DNA of 64,000 bases from Pseudomonas sp. LS1212. GTDB lineage: Bacteria; Pseudomonadota; Gammaproteobacteria; Pseudomonadales; Pseudomonadaceae. The notes under the pieces were generated by a model. That model ran no database searches. It was given only the letters and a program-made list of their open reading frames with translations, and was not told the origin of the DNA. Each line of letters starts with the position of its first letter. Positions within the stretch are counted from its first letter, which is position 1. This document shows positions 1-7,268 of this stretch, piece by piece. The position numbers were made by a program, and so were the translations under genes. The stretch spans positions 3,610,001 through 3,674,000 of the forward strand of contig NZ_CP102951.1 of assembly GCF_024741815.1 (NCBI RefSeq). The letters run 5' to 3'.

Positions 1-100
1 AATAGCACAGCATAGTTGCGATTTGTGAAGAATATGACTGATTAGTCACGGTTTTTTTTCAAACGTCGCTGTTATCGCCAACGATATGGACTCGATTGCA

Positions 101-124
101 TGTAGCCGCTGCCGCCAGGCTGCG
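101..124 (+). repeat. REP element, GTAGCCGCTGCCGCC family
   Basis: The motif GTAGCCGCTGCCGCCAGGCT recurs, direct or inverted, at 22319-22466 and 26072-26094 in intergenic gaps, as expected of a dispersed Pseudomonas REP sequence. Here it sits just outside the AT-rich cluster. Confidence 0.7.
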
Positions 125-588
125 CTGGATCGCGCAGCGATCGCAGGATCCAGAATCATAGAAAGATCGGCATTGCGCATGCGCATGGCAGCGGTCAATC
201 AAGCACCGCTGAAGGATGCGGCGAATGAAACGATCACATCGGCTGCCATTTCGCTAAGAATTTTCAATGCCATCCACTTTTTAACAAGCGTTAACATCCT
301 AAAAAAGCAACCGCTCGTCGCCAAACTGCCCTCCAACCATATTTTTTCTGTTTATCCACACAAACGGCATTCATGAAAAACGCCACTTACAAATAAGAAA
401 ATACAAGCATAAAAACCCTCCCCTACTTACGAAAAGCCCCCAGCCCATTTCGTCAGAGCGATTTCGAGACACTTCTTACTTAAATATAAGAAATCTCCTA
501 ACAAAGTCTTCTAACGACACTTAAGACCTCCCCCAGACAATTCCTACCAAACAACCGACTCATAAAACACATTAAAAATTCGTCAAAG

Positions 589-617
589 TTGACTCAATCA
601 AAAACAACCACTAAAAA
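589..617 (+). promoter_or_regulatory. candidate sigma-70 promoter for mcbA
   Basis: A TTGACT hexamer at 589-594 (5 of 6 matches to the -35 consensus) is followed after 17 bases by TAAAAA at 612-617, a weak -10 match. It lies about 55 bases upstream of the mcbA start in an AT-rich stretch. The spacing is right, but AT-rich DNA yields chance matches, so this is a candidate only. Confidence 0.4.
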
Positions 618-670
618 ATCAACACCTCTTGAATAAAAGAGGGGATAGCAACATCAACAGGAGAGTGAAA

Positions 671-877
671 ATGGAACAAAATGATCTCGGTGAAATGCTA
701 CTCGATCTGGAAGGCTCAACCGGATTTTCCATGGACCTAGATTTTTTCGGGGGTTCGGGAGGAGCTGGCGGTTGTGGCGGCAGCGGCGGGTGTGGCGGTG
801 GGGGTGGCTGCAGTGGAGGAAGCGGAGGCTCAGGTGGCAGTGGTGGTAACGCCATAATGAAAGAACAAAAATCATAA
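671..877 (+). CDS. mcbA: microcin B17-like precursor peptide (LAP-type RiPP)
   Basis: A 68-residue peptide with a 26-residue leader rich in acidic and hydrophobic residues (MEQNDLGEMLLDLEG start) and a Gly-rich core. Cys occurs at 35, 41 and 47; Ser at 29, 38, 48, 51, 54 and 57; Cys47-Ser48 is the only adjacent pair, matching the bis-heterocycle context of microcin B17. A short non-glycine tail (NAIMKEQKS) ends it. The start at 671 is chosen because AGGAGAG lies 6-12 bases upstream; an in-frame ATG at 629 lacks such a site. In the microcin B17 family the McbBCD complex turns Cys and Ser of the core into thiazoles and oxazoles, and the product inhibits DNA gyrase. The homology is inferred from composition and the five neighbouring mcb-like genes. 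The gyrase target is family knowledge, not shown here. Confidence 0.85.
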   Translation: MEQNDLGEMLLDLEGSTGFSMDLDFFGGSGGAGGCGGSGGCGGGGGCSGGSGGSGGSGGNAIMKEQKS

Positions 878-890
878 CAACTAAAAAGGA

Positions 891-926
891 CATGCTCTTT
901 TCGAAGCTCACATTGAAGAGAGCATG
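891..926 (+). terminator. stem-loop between mcbA and mcbB
   Basis: CATGCTCT (891-898) and AGAGCATG (919-926) form a perfect 8-bp stem with a 20-base loop, 14 bases after the mcbA stop. No T-run follows, so it is not a classical terminator. A structure here could protect the 3' end of the precursor message or reduce read-through so that precursor is made in excess over enzymes. That role is inference. Confidence 0.4.
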
Positions 927-940
927 CTTATGGAAATCAT

Positions 941-1383
941 ATGCAGATCAGCATTCAAAACTATGAAATTCTTAATTTCGCAACCGATAAACTTATCGCA
1001 TCGGAAAAAGGTATTACAAAAATAAACTCACCAAACTTATTAAGCGCTCTAACCGAAATTAAAGAAATTCAAAGCCAACCATTTGAAGAACATACCCTTG
1101 CTCAAATATTTCAAAAACACGAACTAAACTACCAACACACAGTTGACTTCCTGAAAAAAATAGTGCGCATCACTACGCACGAACACCCTGAGCATTAACA
1201 CTGGGACTTATCACTGAACGTATAAAGCTTTATACCCGCCATCAGTCTCATAAAAAATTCCAGGACAATGCTATTGCATCATCATCAATCAATCTGAGCA
1301 CAGGCGTTATCACTGAAGAGGTCTCGCCCCATTGGTCTATGTGTGAATGCCTGAGGATTAACCATGCCAACGATTCCGCATGA
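941..1383 (+). pseudogene. mcbB: mcbB-like scaffold/recognition subunit, internally deleted
   Basis: Two pieces of one gene are visible. Frame 941-1198 encodes 85 residues resembling the N-terminal RiPP-recognition (winged-helix) part of McbB. A second open frame, 1192-1383, encodes about 60 residues that align without gaps to my recollection of the extreme C-terminus of E. coli McbB: LI-x-x-R, then DN, then HWSMCECL against HWQACSCL. The stop at 1381 overlaps the mcbC start, as expected at the end of an intact mcbB. Intact McbB is about 295 residues, so roughly 150 residues of the middle (the E1-like body with a CxxC) are missing and the frame changes. The upstream Cys pair of the C-terminal zinc site is also replaced (GVIT). 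No start codon serves the second piece. McbB is required for leader binding and cyclodehydration in the family, so modification is probably impaired unless the short N-terminal protein suffices. Confidence 0.75.
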
Positions 1384-2164
1384 TTATTATTTAAAATACA
1401 CAAACTCCCAAGTTCTCTATGAAACACTACACTTTCACACTAAAGCAAATTTCACACTTCACGACGCTACTCGACATCTCTGCGCGCTACACAACATCCC
1501 AGACAACACTCTGAACGAGTTAACTGGAAATGAATTACGTCTATATCCAGACATGAATGCTACTTTAGAGAGCCTCAAGCTCTTGCCCCTCGACAACGAG
1601 AGTCCATTGTGCAGGAATGAGTCCAGTGCAATGTTCGATTCATCACCCATTGACTTTGACACGATCAAGCGTCTAATTAAACCATTTCTTCGCCGACCCA
1701 GTAGCAGCTATAAAAGAGGATATCCAAGTGGAGGAGCACTTTACCCTATAGAGATTTTTTGCTGCCATCTGTCCGAGCCCGATAAATCTTGGCCTTGCTC
1801 GGAGCGGGTACTTCATTTACTTCCTTGCTCACTTACCTTCGAAATCATACAACAAACTCAAGACATCAAACAGTTACACAAAGCCATCATCCCCAAGGGC
1901 AGTAACATTGGCAGCCCGAGCCTGGCAATTATATATGTCGCATACATACCAAAAACACTATTCAAATACCGTTACCGTGGTTACAGACTTGCACTTATGG
2001 AAGCCGGCTCTCTATACATGCTTGCTGACCTTCAATGTAAATCCCTTAAATTAAACAATCGGATATGGTCAGGATACACTGACCACATGTTATGTAAATC
2101 CCTCTCACTCAATCCGGCGTTATTCCTACCTCTTTGTGTTCAACTGATAGGAAGAGCAGTATGA
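1364..2164 (+). CDS. mcbC: McbC-like FMN-dependent azoline dehydrogenase
   Basis: A 266-residue nitroreductase-fold protein, close to the 272 residues of E. coli McbC. The family motif YPSGGALYPIE is at residues 120-130. KYRYRGYR at 201-208 contains the Lys-Tyr pair (K201, Y202) that is catalytic in McbC. Family function: FMN-dependent oxidation of azolines to thiazoles and oxazoles within the McbBCD complex in the cytoplasm. The start follows TGAGGA with good spacing and overlaps the mcbB remnant by 20 bases; the stop overlaps the mcbD start (ATGA), indicating translational coupling. Codon use is AT-rich, unlike the core genome. The gene appears intact even though mcbB is not. Confidence 0.9.
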   Translation: MPTIPHDYYLKYTNSQVLYETLHFHTKANFTLHDATRHLCALHNIPDNTLNELTGNELRLYPDMNATLESLKLLPLDNESPLCRNESSAMFDSSPIDFDTIKRLIKPFLRRPSSSYKRGYPSGGALYPIEIFCCHLSEPDKSWPCSERVLHLLPCSLTFEIIQQTQDIKQLHKAIIPKGSNIGSPSLAIIYVAYIPKTLFKYRYRGYRLALMEAGSLYMLADLQCKSLKLNNRIWSGYTDHMLCKSLSLNPALFLPLCVQLIGRAV

Positions 2165-3360
2165 ACTTATTCAATATCGAGACATCCGCGTTTTACCCAG
2201 GATCATTATCCTATCAACCTTCAGCGATGACCGGACTACCTAATAGTATAGAAATAGGAAATTACTGGAGCATCCATGGCTCTGGGATTGGTGATGGCAC
2301 GACTGCCCAAACAACTGCCCTCGGTGAGTTCTTTGAGCGGCGGCACTTCTATATGGAGGTCACAGCAGATTCTTCATCAACCCTAAGCGACGCGCTATGC
2401 AAAGAAGAAAGCAATGACTTCATTGCAGCATTTACTCAAACCTCCACTGAGGCTCTCTCTGAAAACTCACTCGTAACGCACGCATTCAATATGAGCACAG
2501 TGGTTCGGACAAAGGATTTCTCCACTTGCCTGATACCTACAGTTTGCCTTTCTCTCAGTTTTTTTGAAAATACTATGGACAATAGCATTTACCCTGCAAG
2601 AGACACATGTGGTTGCAGTTTCCACTCATCTGCAGAGCAAGCGATTTTCGGCGCAATAAAGGAATCCCTGGAGCGACAGTTCTTAACACGCTTCTGGATA
2701 ACCGGGAATTGTTCAAGAATCATTGATAACTCTATAGGTTCTGACTGGCTATCCCATTCCACTGAACGTCATCTTTTTAAAGCTCTCTGCTGTGCGGGAG
2801 AAGTAACGATCATCGATATCACCGATGAAAACTTTCCTGGAACTTGTTTGCTTTTGGTGTACGGTTGCAGCGACCAAATGAGGAATGTCCAGTATTGCGC
2901 CGGAATGTCGTACAATAATTCACCGCAATCCGCTTTAGAAAAAGCTCTGCTTGAGCTTTGGCAAACATATCGATTTATTGATCGATTCCGTGAAACCTCA
3001 AGCACTCTAAAAGATATAGACGACCCTTATCTTATCCACTTCCTCAAATGCAACGAATTTAAAACCTATAAAAACATTATAGCAACCAACGAATCACTCC
3101 ATTCTCCTCCTCCAGAAAAACACGAATTCAACGCTTCAACCCTTATAAACGAAATACGCAACAAAGAACTGAATGGATACCTATATCTAAGACCTCTAAA
3201 AATAATGGGTCAGTTTTTTTACTTTTGCAAATTCACCTCCCCCAACCTTTTTATGCACATGAACAATTCAAGCAATATCAATTTGAGCAATCGATACTCC
3301 AAAGCATTCAGTGAGTCATTCATACCAAACAGACTCACAACTATGGTGCCCTTCCCATGA
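2161..3360 (+). CDS. mcbD: McbD-like YcaO cyclodehydratase
   Basis: A 399-residue YcaO protein. ATP/Mg-binding signatures are visible: GEFFERRH (residues 55-62), DTCGCSFHS (148-156), KESLER (167-172) and ELWQ (from 265). The C-terminus ends MVPFP, the proline-rich end that is functionally important in YcaO enzymes and ends E. coli McbD as well. Family function: ATP-dependent phosphorylation of the amide backbone and cyclisation of Cys/Ser to azolines, normally activated by McbB. The start at 2161 overlaps the mcbC stop (ATGA) and is preceded by GGAAGAG. An earlier in-frame start at 2134 would only extend into mcbC. It overlaps mcbE by 4 bases. Confidence 0.9.
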   Translation: MNLFNIETSAFYPGSLSYQPSAMTGLPNSIEIGNYWSIHGSGIGDGTTAQTTALGEFFERRHFYMEVTADSSSTLSDALCKEESNDFIAAFTQTSTEALSENSLVTHAFNMSTVVRTKDFSTCLIPTVCLSLSFFENTMDNSIYPARDTCGCSFHSSAEQAIFGAIKESLERQFLTRFWITGNCSRIIDNSIGSDWLSHSTERHLFKALCCAGEVTIIDITDENFPGTCLLLVYGCSDQMRNVQYCAGMSYNNSPQSALEKALLELWQTYRFIDRFRETSSTLKDIDDPYLIHFLKCNEFKTYKNIIATNESLHSPPPEKHEFNASTLINEIRNKELNGYLYLRPLKIMGQFFYFCKFTSPNLFMHMNNSSNINLSNRYSKAFSESFIPNRLTTMVPFP

Positions 3361-4115
3361 ACACCTCCACTCGTCCGCACCATTATGTTGCCAGAACGCT
3401 AAACCTCTCCATACTTTTCATAAAAGAACAAGTGAAAGAGCCTATTTCGTTATTCTGGACACTTCTATCCCCCTGTATCATTTTTTTCTTCTTCGCCTTT
3501 TCGCGACAAGACAAAGACTACTTCACTCAAAGTTACACGGAAACCACATCCTGGTTCTACGCATACATCTGCTCAAACATCTCCTTGTTCGGATTCACTT
3601 TCTATATAATAGGGAGGCGAGAAAGCGGCTTCATTCGATCATTCATATACACAAAACAAGCAAAACTATTATTCATCAGCGCCCACTTCCTCAGCTACTC
3701 GATTATAGCAGCAACCTACTGCACTATTTTTTACTTACTCAGCCGCCCAGCATTCGGCCCCTACAACGCTAACGAATATACCGAGACGCTCTTAAAATTC
3801 TACACTTGCTTCTTACTGTTCTCTTCGATCGGCTTACTATTCACACTCACCCCCTTAAAATTCCAAACGGCAAATACTTTATTATCCATCTCTTCTTTCA
3901 TCATGTTAGCACTAGGAATATTCAGCGAATACGGGAACAGCCCCGCCTTAAGGTTCATAAATGAATACAACCCTTTAAACATTGCCAACCTTATAATACG
4001 GAACTCATTCACAAACAGCTCAACGCTGTACTACGGAGTATTTTTGCTTAGCACGATCTCATTACCAGTATCATTAAAATTTTTTCGCACGAACCCCGTA
4101 TGGAGTCGATACTAA
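3357..4115 (+). CDS. mcbE: McbE-like ABC exporter permease
   Basis: A 252-residue integral membrane protein with about six hydrophobic segments (near residues 33-52, 66-85, 102-130, 150-167, 178-192 and 227-243), similar in size and layout to McbE of microcin B17 (241 residues). With the adjacent ATPase it should form the exporter that secretes the modified peptide and, in the family, contributes to self-immunity. The start ATG overlaps the mcbD stop and the stop overlaps the mcbF start (TAATG). The assignment rests on topology plus cluster position; sequence conservation of such permeases is low. Confidence 0.8.
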   Translation: MNTSTRPHHYVARTLNLSILFIKEQVKEPISLFWTLLSPCIIFFFFAFSRQDKDYFTQSYTETTSWFYAYICSNISLFGFTFYIIGRRESGFIRSFIYTKQAKLLFISAHFLSYSIIAATYCTIFYLLSRPAFGPYNANEYTETLLKFYTCFLLFSSIGLLFTLTPLKFQTANTLLSISSFIMLALGIFSEYGNSPALRFINEYNPLNIANLIIRNSFTNSSTLYYGVFLLSTISLPVSLKFFRTNPVWSRY

Positions 4116-4831
4116 TGAGCATAATTTCTGTACACGACATGAACGCAGCATACAAAAATAAAGCAATCTTCAAAGACGTATCGCTTACAATTTTAAAAAA
4201 CTCAATCACGGGCATGCTTGGGCCAAATGGCTCGGGCAAAACCACCTTTTTTGATATTATTTGCGGCCTTAAACATCCTGATACGGGCCACATTACTAAC
4301 ACCTCAACTCATCCACTTTATCTATCGCAGACCTTATCCACACCTGCAACACTTAGAATGTCCGAGATATTCCGACTTATTTCAAACCTCTCAATCTCCG
4401 CACCAATTCAAAAAGAAAACATCTTTAAAGCACTAAAGAAATGGAGCCCAGATGCATTAGAGCGATACTCGAACATCTGGAATAAAAAACCTTCAGCTTG
4501 TAGCTATGGTGAAATAAGAAGCTTTTTCACGCTTTCATTACTTGCCCTGCCTTCCGACTTGATAATATTAGACGAACCGACCGCAGGCGTGGACCCAGAA
4601 TTCCGCCATTATATTTGGCTCTGTATACAGAAGGCAAAAAATGATGGCGCATCTGTAATTGTTTCGTCACATAACGTCGAGGAAATTGGGCATAACACAG
4701 ATACTTTCTATATGATCGCGCAGCAAAAATTCACCAGATTCAACTCAAGCGATGAATATATGGATTTTTATGAAGCCAATAATTTAGATAAAGCATTTAT
4801 CAATGCAGCCTCCTCACGCTGTTCATCATGA
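4115..4831 (+). CDS. mcbF: McbF-like ABC transporter ATPase
   Basis: A 238-residue ABC ATPase: Walker A GPNGSGKTT (36-44), a degenerate signature motif CSYGEIR (129-135) instead of LSGGQ, Walker B LIILDEP (149-155) and the H-loop histidine in SSHNVEE (H176). Partner of McbE in export and immunity. The start at 4115 overlaps the mcbE stop and has GGAG 9 bases upstream; an alternative in-frame ATG is at 4100. The last ~20 codons run antisense through the 3' end of the mgtC-like gene and change to GC-rich sequence, so the native C-terminus was probably replaced at the insertion junction. The catalytic core is complete. Confidence 0.85.
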   Translation: MSIISVHDMNAAYKNKAIFKDVSLTILKNSITGMLGPNGSGKTTFFDIICGLKHPDTGHITNTSTHPLYLSQTLSTPATLRMSEIFRLISNLSISAPIQKENIFKALKKWSPDALERYSNIWNKKPSACSYGEIRSFFTLSLLALPSDLIILDEPTAGVDPEFRHYIWLCIQKAKNDGASVIVSSHNVEEIGHNTDTFYMIAQQKFTRFNSSDEYMDFYEANNLDKAFINAASSRCSS

Positions 4832-5316
4832 CGCTCGAATCTGTCCACCACCCACGGCATCACCCCCAGGATGATCAACGCCAGCACCGTGCTGAACAGC
4901 GCCGTCGCCTCCCGGCCCAGGCCGGCGGTGACGCCGATGGCGGCGGTCATCCAGAGGCCGGCGGCCGTGGTCAGACCCTTGACGTGTTCTTCGTCCAGGT
5001 CCTTGCCCTTGAGGATGGTGCCCGCACCGAGAAAGCCGATCCCGGCGACGATGCCCTGCACCACCCGACTCAAGGCCGCTTCGCCGGCACCGGCCATCTG
5101 CGGCACCAGCACGAACAACGCCGCGCCCAGCGCCAACAGCATATGGGTGCGCACCCCGGCGGCCTTGCCCTTGCGTTCGCGTTCGAAACCCAGCACCGCG
5201 CCAAGCAGCGCGGCCATCAACAGGCGTACGGAGACGCGGGTGAGTTGCTTGGCGTCGGTGATGTCGGCAAATTCCGCCGCCAGCGTTAACCAGACTTCAT
5301 GCCACCAGGCATCCAT
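4768..5316 (-). CDS. MgtC/SapB-family membrane protein
   Basis: A 182-residue protein with about five hydrophobic segments and MgtC-family signatures: GFERERKGKAAGVRTH after the first segment, then IGFLGAGTI and GLTTAAGLW. MgtC proteins are inner-membrane factors linked to low-Mg survival and to regulation of the F-type ATPase in pathogens; the role in environmental pseudomonads is unclear. The start at 5316 (MDAWWHE) has an AGAGG upstream; a longer in-frame opening to 5460 lacks a good site. The final ~10 codons are AT-rich and differ from the rest, implying that the acquired mcb segment supplied the 3' end. It overlaps mcbF tail-to-tail by 64 bases. Confidence 0.85.
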   Translation of the reverse strand: MDAWWHEVWLTLAAEFADITDAKQLTRVSVRLLMAALLGAVLGFERERKGKAAGVRTHMLLALGAALFVLVPQMAGAGEAALSRVVQGIVAGIGFLGAGTILKGKDLDEEHVKGLTTAAGLWMTAAIGVTAGLGREATALFSTVLALIILGVMPWVVDRFERHDEQREEAALINALSKLLAS

Positions 5317-5458
5317 GGCGCAGCCTCTGTGAAGGGGGGTGATCAGTGGACCGCAGCGGCGCGCGCAAGTGCGTCGATGACCGTTGATCAGAGCTTGCAG
5401 ACACTCGCAAGTCGCTGTGGTCACAACTTGAGAGCGCCCTGAAACCGAGGATAAGGTC

Positions 5459-5698
5459 ATGTATGTTCATACCAATCAAGAAACACGACGCTGCACTTTC
5501 ACAGTCGACGATCAACGTTTCGACGTTGCAGCCGCCGACCTCACCGTCACCACCGATGAGGCCTTGCGCATGTCAGTGGTGGAGGTGAACGGTAAAAAAG
5601 TGCCGATCACCGAGGATGAAGCCGACACGCTCACCGTGGCGGGTGCGGTGGATGGTCGCAAGCATTTGAAGGCCTCGGTCCCAGGCTCCGTGATTTAA
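5459..5698 (+). CDS. small DUF3203-like protein
   Basis: A 79-residue soluble protein with no signal peptide or membrane segment. The phrase MSVVEVNGKKVPITEDEAD and the VAGAVDGR end resemble small Pseudomonas proteins annotated DUF3203; that name is from memory and not certain. AAGG sits just upstream of the start. It lies between the mgtC-like gene (divergent) and ccoG without an obvious functional link. Function unknown. Confidence 0.7.
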   Translation: MYVHTNQETRRCTFTVDDQRFDVAAADLTVTTDEALRMSVVEVNGKKVPITEDEADTLTVAGAVDGRKHLKASVPGSVI

Positions 5699-5818
5699 GG
5701 GCTCGCGCGGTTTTCAGAGGCATCTGATACGGTTTTTATTCAGATACCTGAGCCTGTTATGCAAACAGATGGGACGCCATAGTGCTCCAGCCTGATCGAG
5801 GCTGATGAGCGACGAACC

Positions 5819-7231
5819 ATGAGCGAACGAATTCCCGTCCAGATCGTTGAAGTAGCCGAGCCTTCCGCATTCAAAAAGAAGCCCGCCACCAGCGACAGAT
5901 ACATCCACACCCGCAGTTTCACCGGCTTGTTCCGCAACCTGCGCCTGGGCGGCGCAGGGCTGCTGTTTGTCCTGTTTTTCGGCACCGTCTGGTTGAACTG
6001 GGGCGGTCGCCAGGCCGTGCTCTGGGACCTGGCCGAAAGCAAGTTCCACATCTTTGGCGCAACCTTCTGGCCACAGGATTTCATCCTGCTGTCGGCACTG
6101 TTGATCATCTGCGCCTTCGGCCTGTTCGCCATTACCGTGTTCGCCGGGCGCGTCTGGTGTGGCTACACCTGCCCGCAAAGCAGCTGGACCTGGATCTTCA
6201 TGTGGTGCGAGAAGGTCACCGAAGGCGAGCGCAACCAGCGCATCAAGCTCGACGCGGCGCCCTGGGGGTTGAACAAACTGATGCGGCGCTCGGCCAAGCA
6301 CACCTTGTGGCTGGCCATCAGCCTGTTGACCGGGTTGACCTTCGTTGGCTACTTCACGCCTATCCGGCCACTGGCCAGTGAACTGCTTAGCCTGGAATTG
6401 AGCGGCGTCAGCCTGTTCTGGGTGCTGTTCTTCACCGGCGCGACCTATATCAACGCCGGCTGGTTGCGCGAGGCGGTGTGCATGCACATGTGCCCGTATG
6501 CGCGCTTCCAGAGCGTGATGTTCGACAAAGACACCCTGACCGTCACCTACGACTACACCCGCGGCGAGAACCGCGGCCCGCGCAAGCGTGACGTGGACCC
6601 GGCAAGCCAGGGCCTGGGCGACTGCATCGACTGCCAGATGTGCGTCCAGGTCTGCCCGACCGGCATCGACATCCGCGACGGCCTGCAGATGGAGTGCATC
6701 GGTTGCGCGGCCTGCATCGACGCCTGCGATTCGATCATGGACAAGATGGGCTACGCTCGCGGCCTGGTTGGCTACACCTCCGAACGCACCCTGCAGGGTG
6801 GCAAGACCAAACTGCTGCGCCCGCGTTTGCTGGGTTACGCAACGGTGCTGCTGGTGATGATCGGCGCGCTGGTGGTCGCCCTCGACCAACGCTCGATGGT
6901 CTCGTTGGACGTCAGCAAGGACCGTGGCCTGTTCCGTGAGAACAGCCAGGGCCAGATCGAGAACATCTACAGCCTGAAAGTCATCAACAAGACCCAGCAG
7001 CGCCAGGACTACCGCCTGCGCCTGGTCGATGCCGAGGGTTTCGAGCTGGATGGCAAGACCGCCTTCAGCCTGGCCCCCGGCGAAATCAGCGACTTCCCGG
7101 TGTCGGTGGCGATGTTGGCCGACCGCCCGCAGAGCAGCTCGCAGGCCATCGGCTTTGAAGTCGTCGACAGCGATGATCCGCACGTCGTCAGCGTGGCGCA
7201 CAGTCGCTTTGTCGCGCCATTGAACCGCTGA
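5819..7231 (+). CDS. ccoG: cytochrome c oxidase accessory protein CcoG
   Basis: A 470-residue polyferredoxin-type membrane protein. After about five membrane segments with WCGYTCPQSSW and CMHMCPY, it carries two ferredoxin-like 4Fe-4S clusters, CIDCQMCVQVCPTG and CIGCAACIDACD. The C-terminal region is an IgG-like FixG domain. CcoG/RdxA reduces copper for assembly of the cbb3 oxidase. Here ccoG stands alone, with no ccoNOPQ or ccoS beside it, a known arrangement in Pseudomonas. No convincing ANR box was seen in the 120 bases upstream, which hold only a short CAGCCT/AGGCTG hairpin (5788-5804). Confidence 0.95.
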   Translation: MSERIPVQIVEVAEPSAFKKKPATSDRYIHTRSFTGLFRNLRLGGAGLLFVLFFGTVWLNWGGRQAVLWDLAESKFHIFGATFWPQDFILLSALLIICAFGLFAITVFAGRVWCGYTCPQSSWTWIFMWCEKVTEGERNQRIKLDAAPWGLNKLMRRSAKHTLWLAISLLTGLTFVGYFTPIRPLASELLSLELSGVSLFWVLFFTGATYINAGWLREAVCMHMCPYARFQSVMFDKDTLTVTYDYTRGENRGPRKRDVDPASQGLGDCIDCQMCVQVCPTGIDIRDGLQMECIGCAACIDACDSIMDKMGYARGLVGYTSERTLQGGKTKLLRPRLLGYATVLLVMIGALVVALDQRSMVSLDVSKDRGLFRENSQGQIENIYSLKVINKTQQRQDYRLRLVDAEGFELDGKTAFSLAPGEISDFPVSVAMLADRPQSSSQAIGFEVVDSDDPHVVSVAHSRFVAPLNR

Positions 7232-7268
7232 TCACATACACTCCGAGGCAGTCAGACAGCACCGAGCC

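Larger units (their letters stand above)
1..670. other. AT-rich non-coding leader of the mcb-like cluster
   Basis: No convincing gene is present. The first ~150 bases are GC-rich and carry a REP-type element. From about 230 onward the sequence becomes AT-rich like the cluster downstream, so the left edge of the acquired segment probably lies between roughly 150 and 300. Open frames here lack codon bias. The 3' end holds the candidate promoter and the ribosome binding site of the precursor gene. Confidence 0.6.

Noticed and set aside
86..376. Frame of 96 codons at the left edge
   Set aside because: It starts inside a REP element and runs into AT-rich DNA with no codon bias or ribosome binding site.
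619..911. Two minus-strand frames antisense to mcbA, one proline-rich
   Set aside because: They are mirror images of the Gly/Cys-coding repeat (GGN read backwards gives Pro codons) and have no start site.
4828..5332. Long + strand frames over the mgtC-like gene
   Set aside because: Antisense shadows of a GC-rich gene; no family motifs, while the minus strand carries clear MgtC motifs.
5788..5804. CAGCCT/AGGCTG hairpin before ccoG, considered as an ANR/FNR site
   Set aside because: It does not match TTGAT-N4-ATCAA; only a small hairpin.
5714..7201. 495-codon minus-strand frame over ccoG
   Set aside because: Shadow frame rich in Ala, Gln and His; ccoG on the + strand has the expected ferredoxin motifs.
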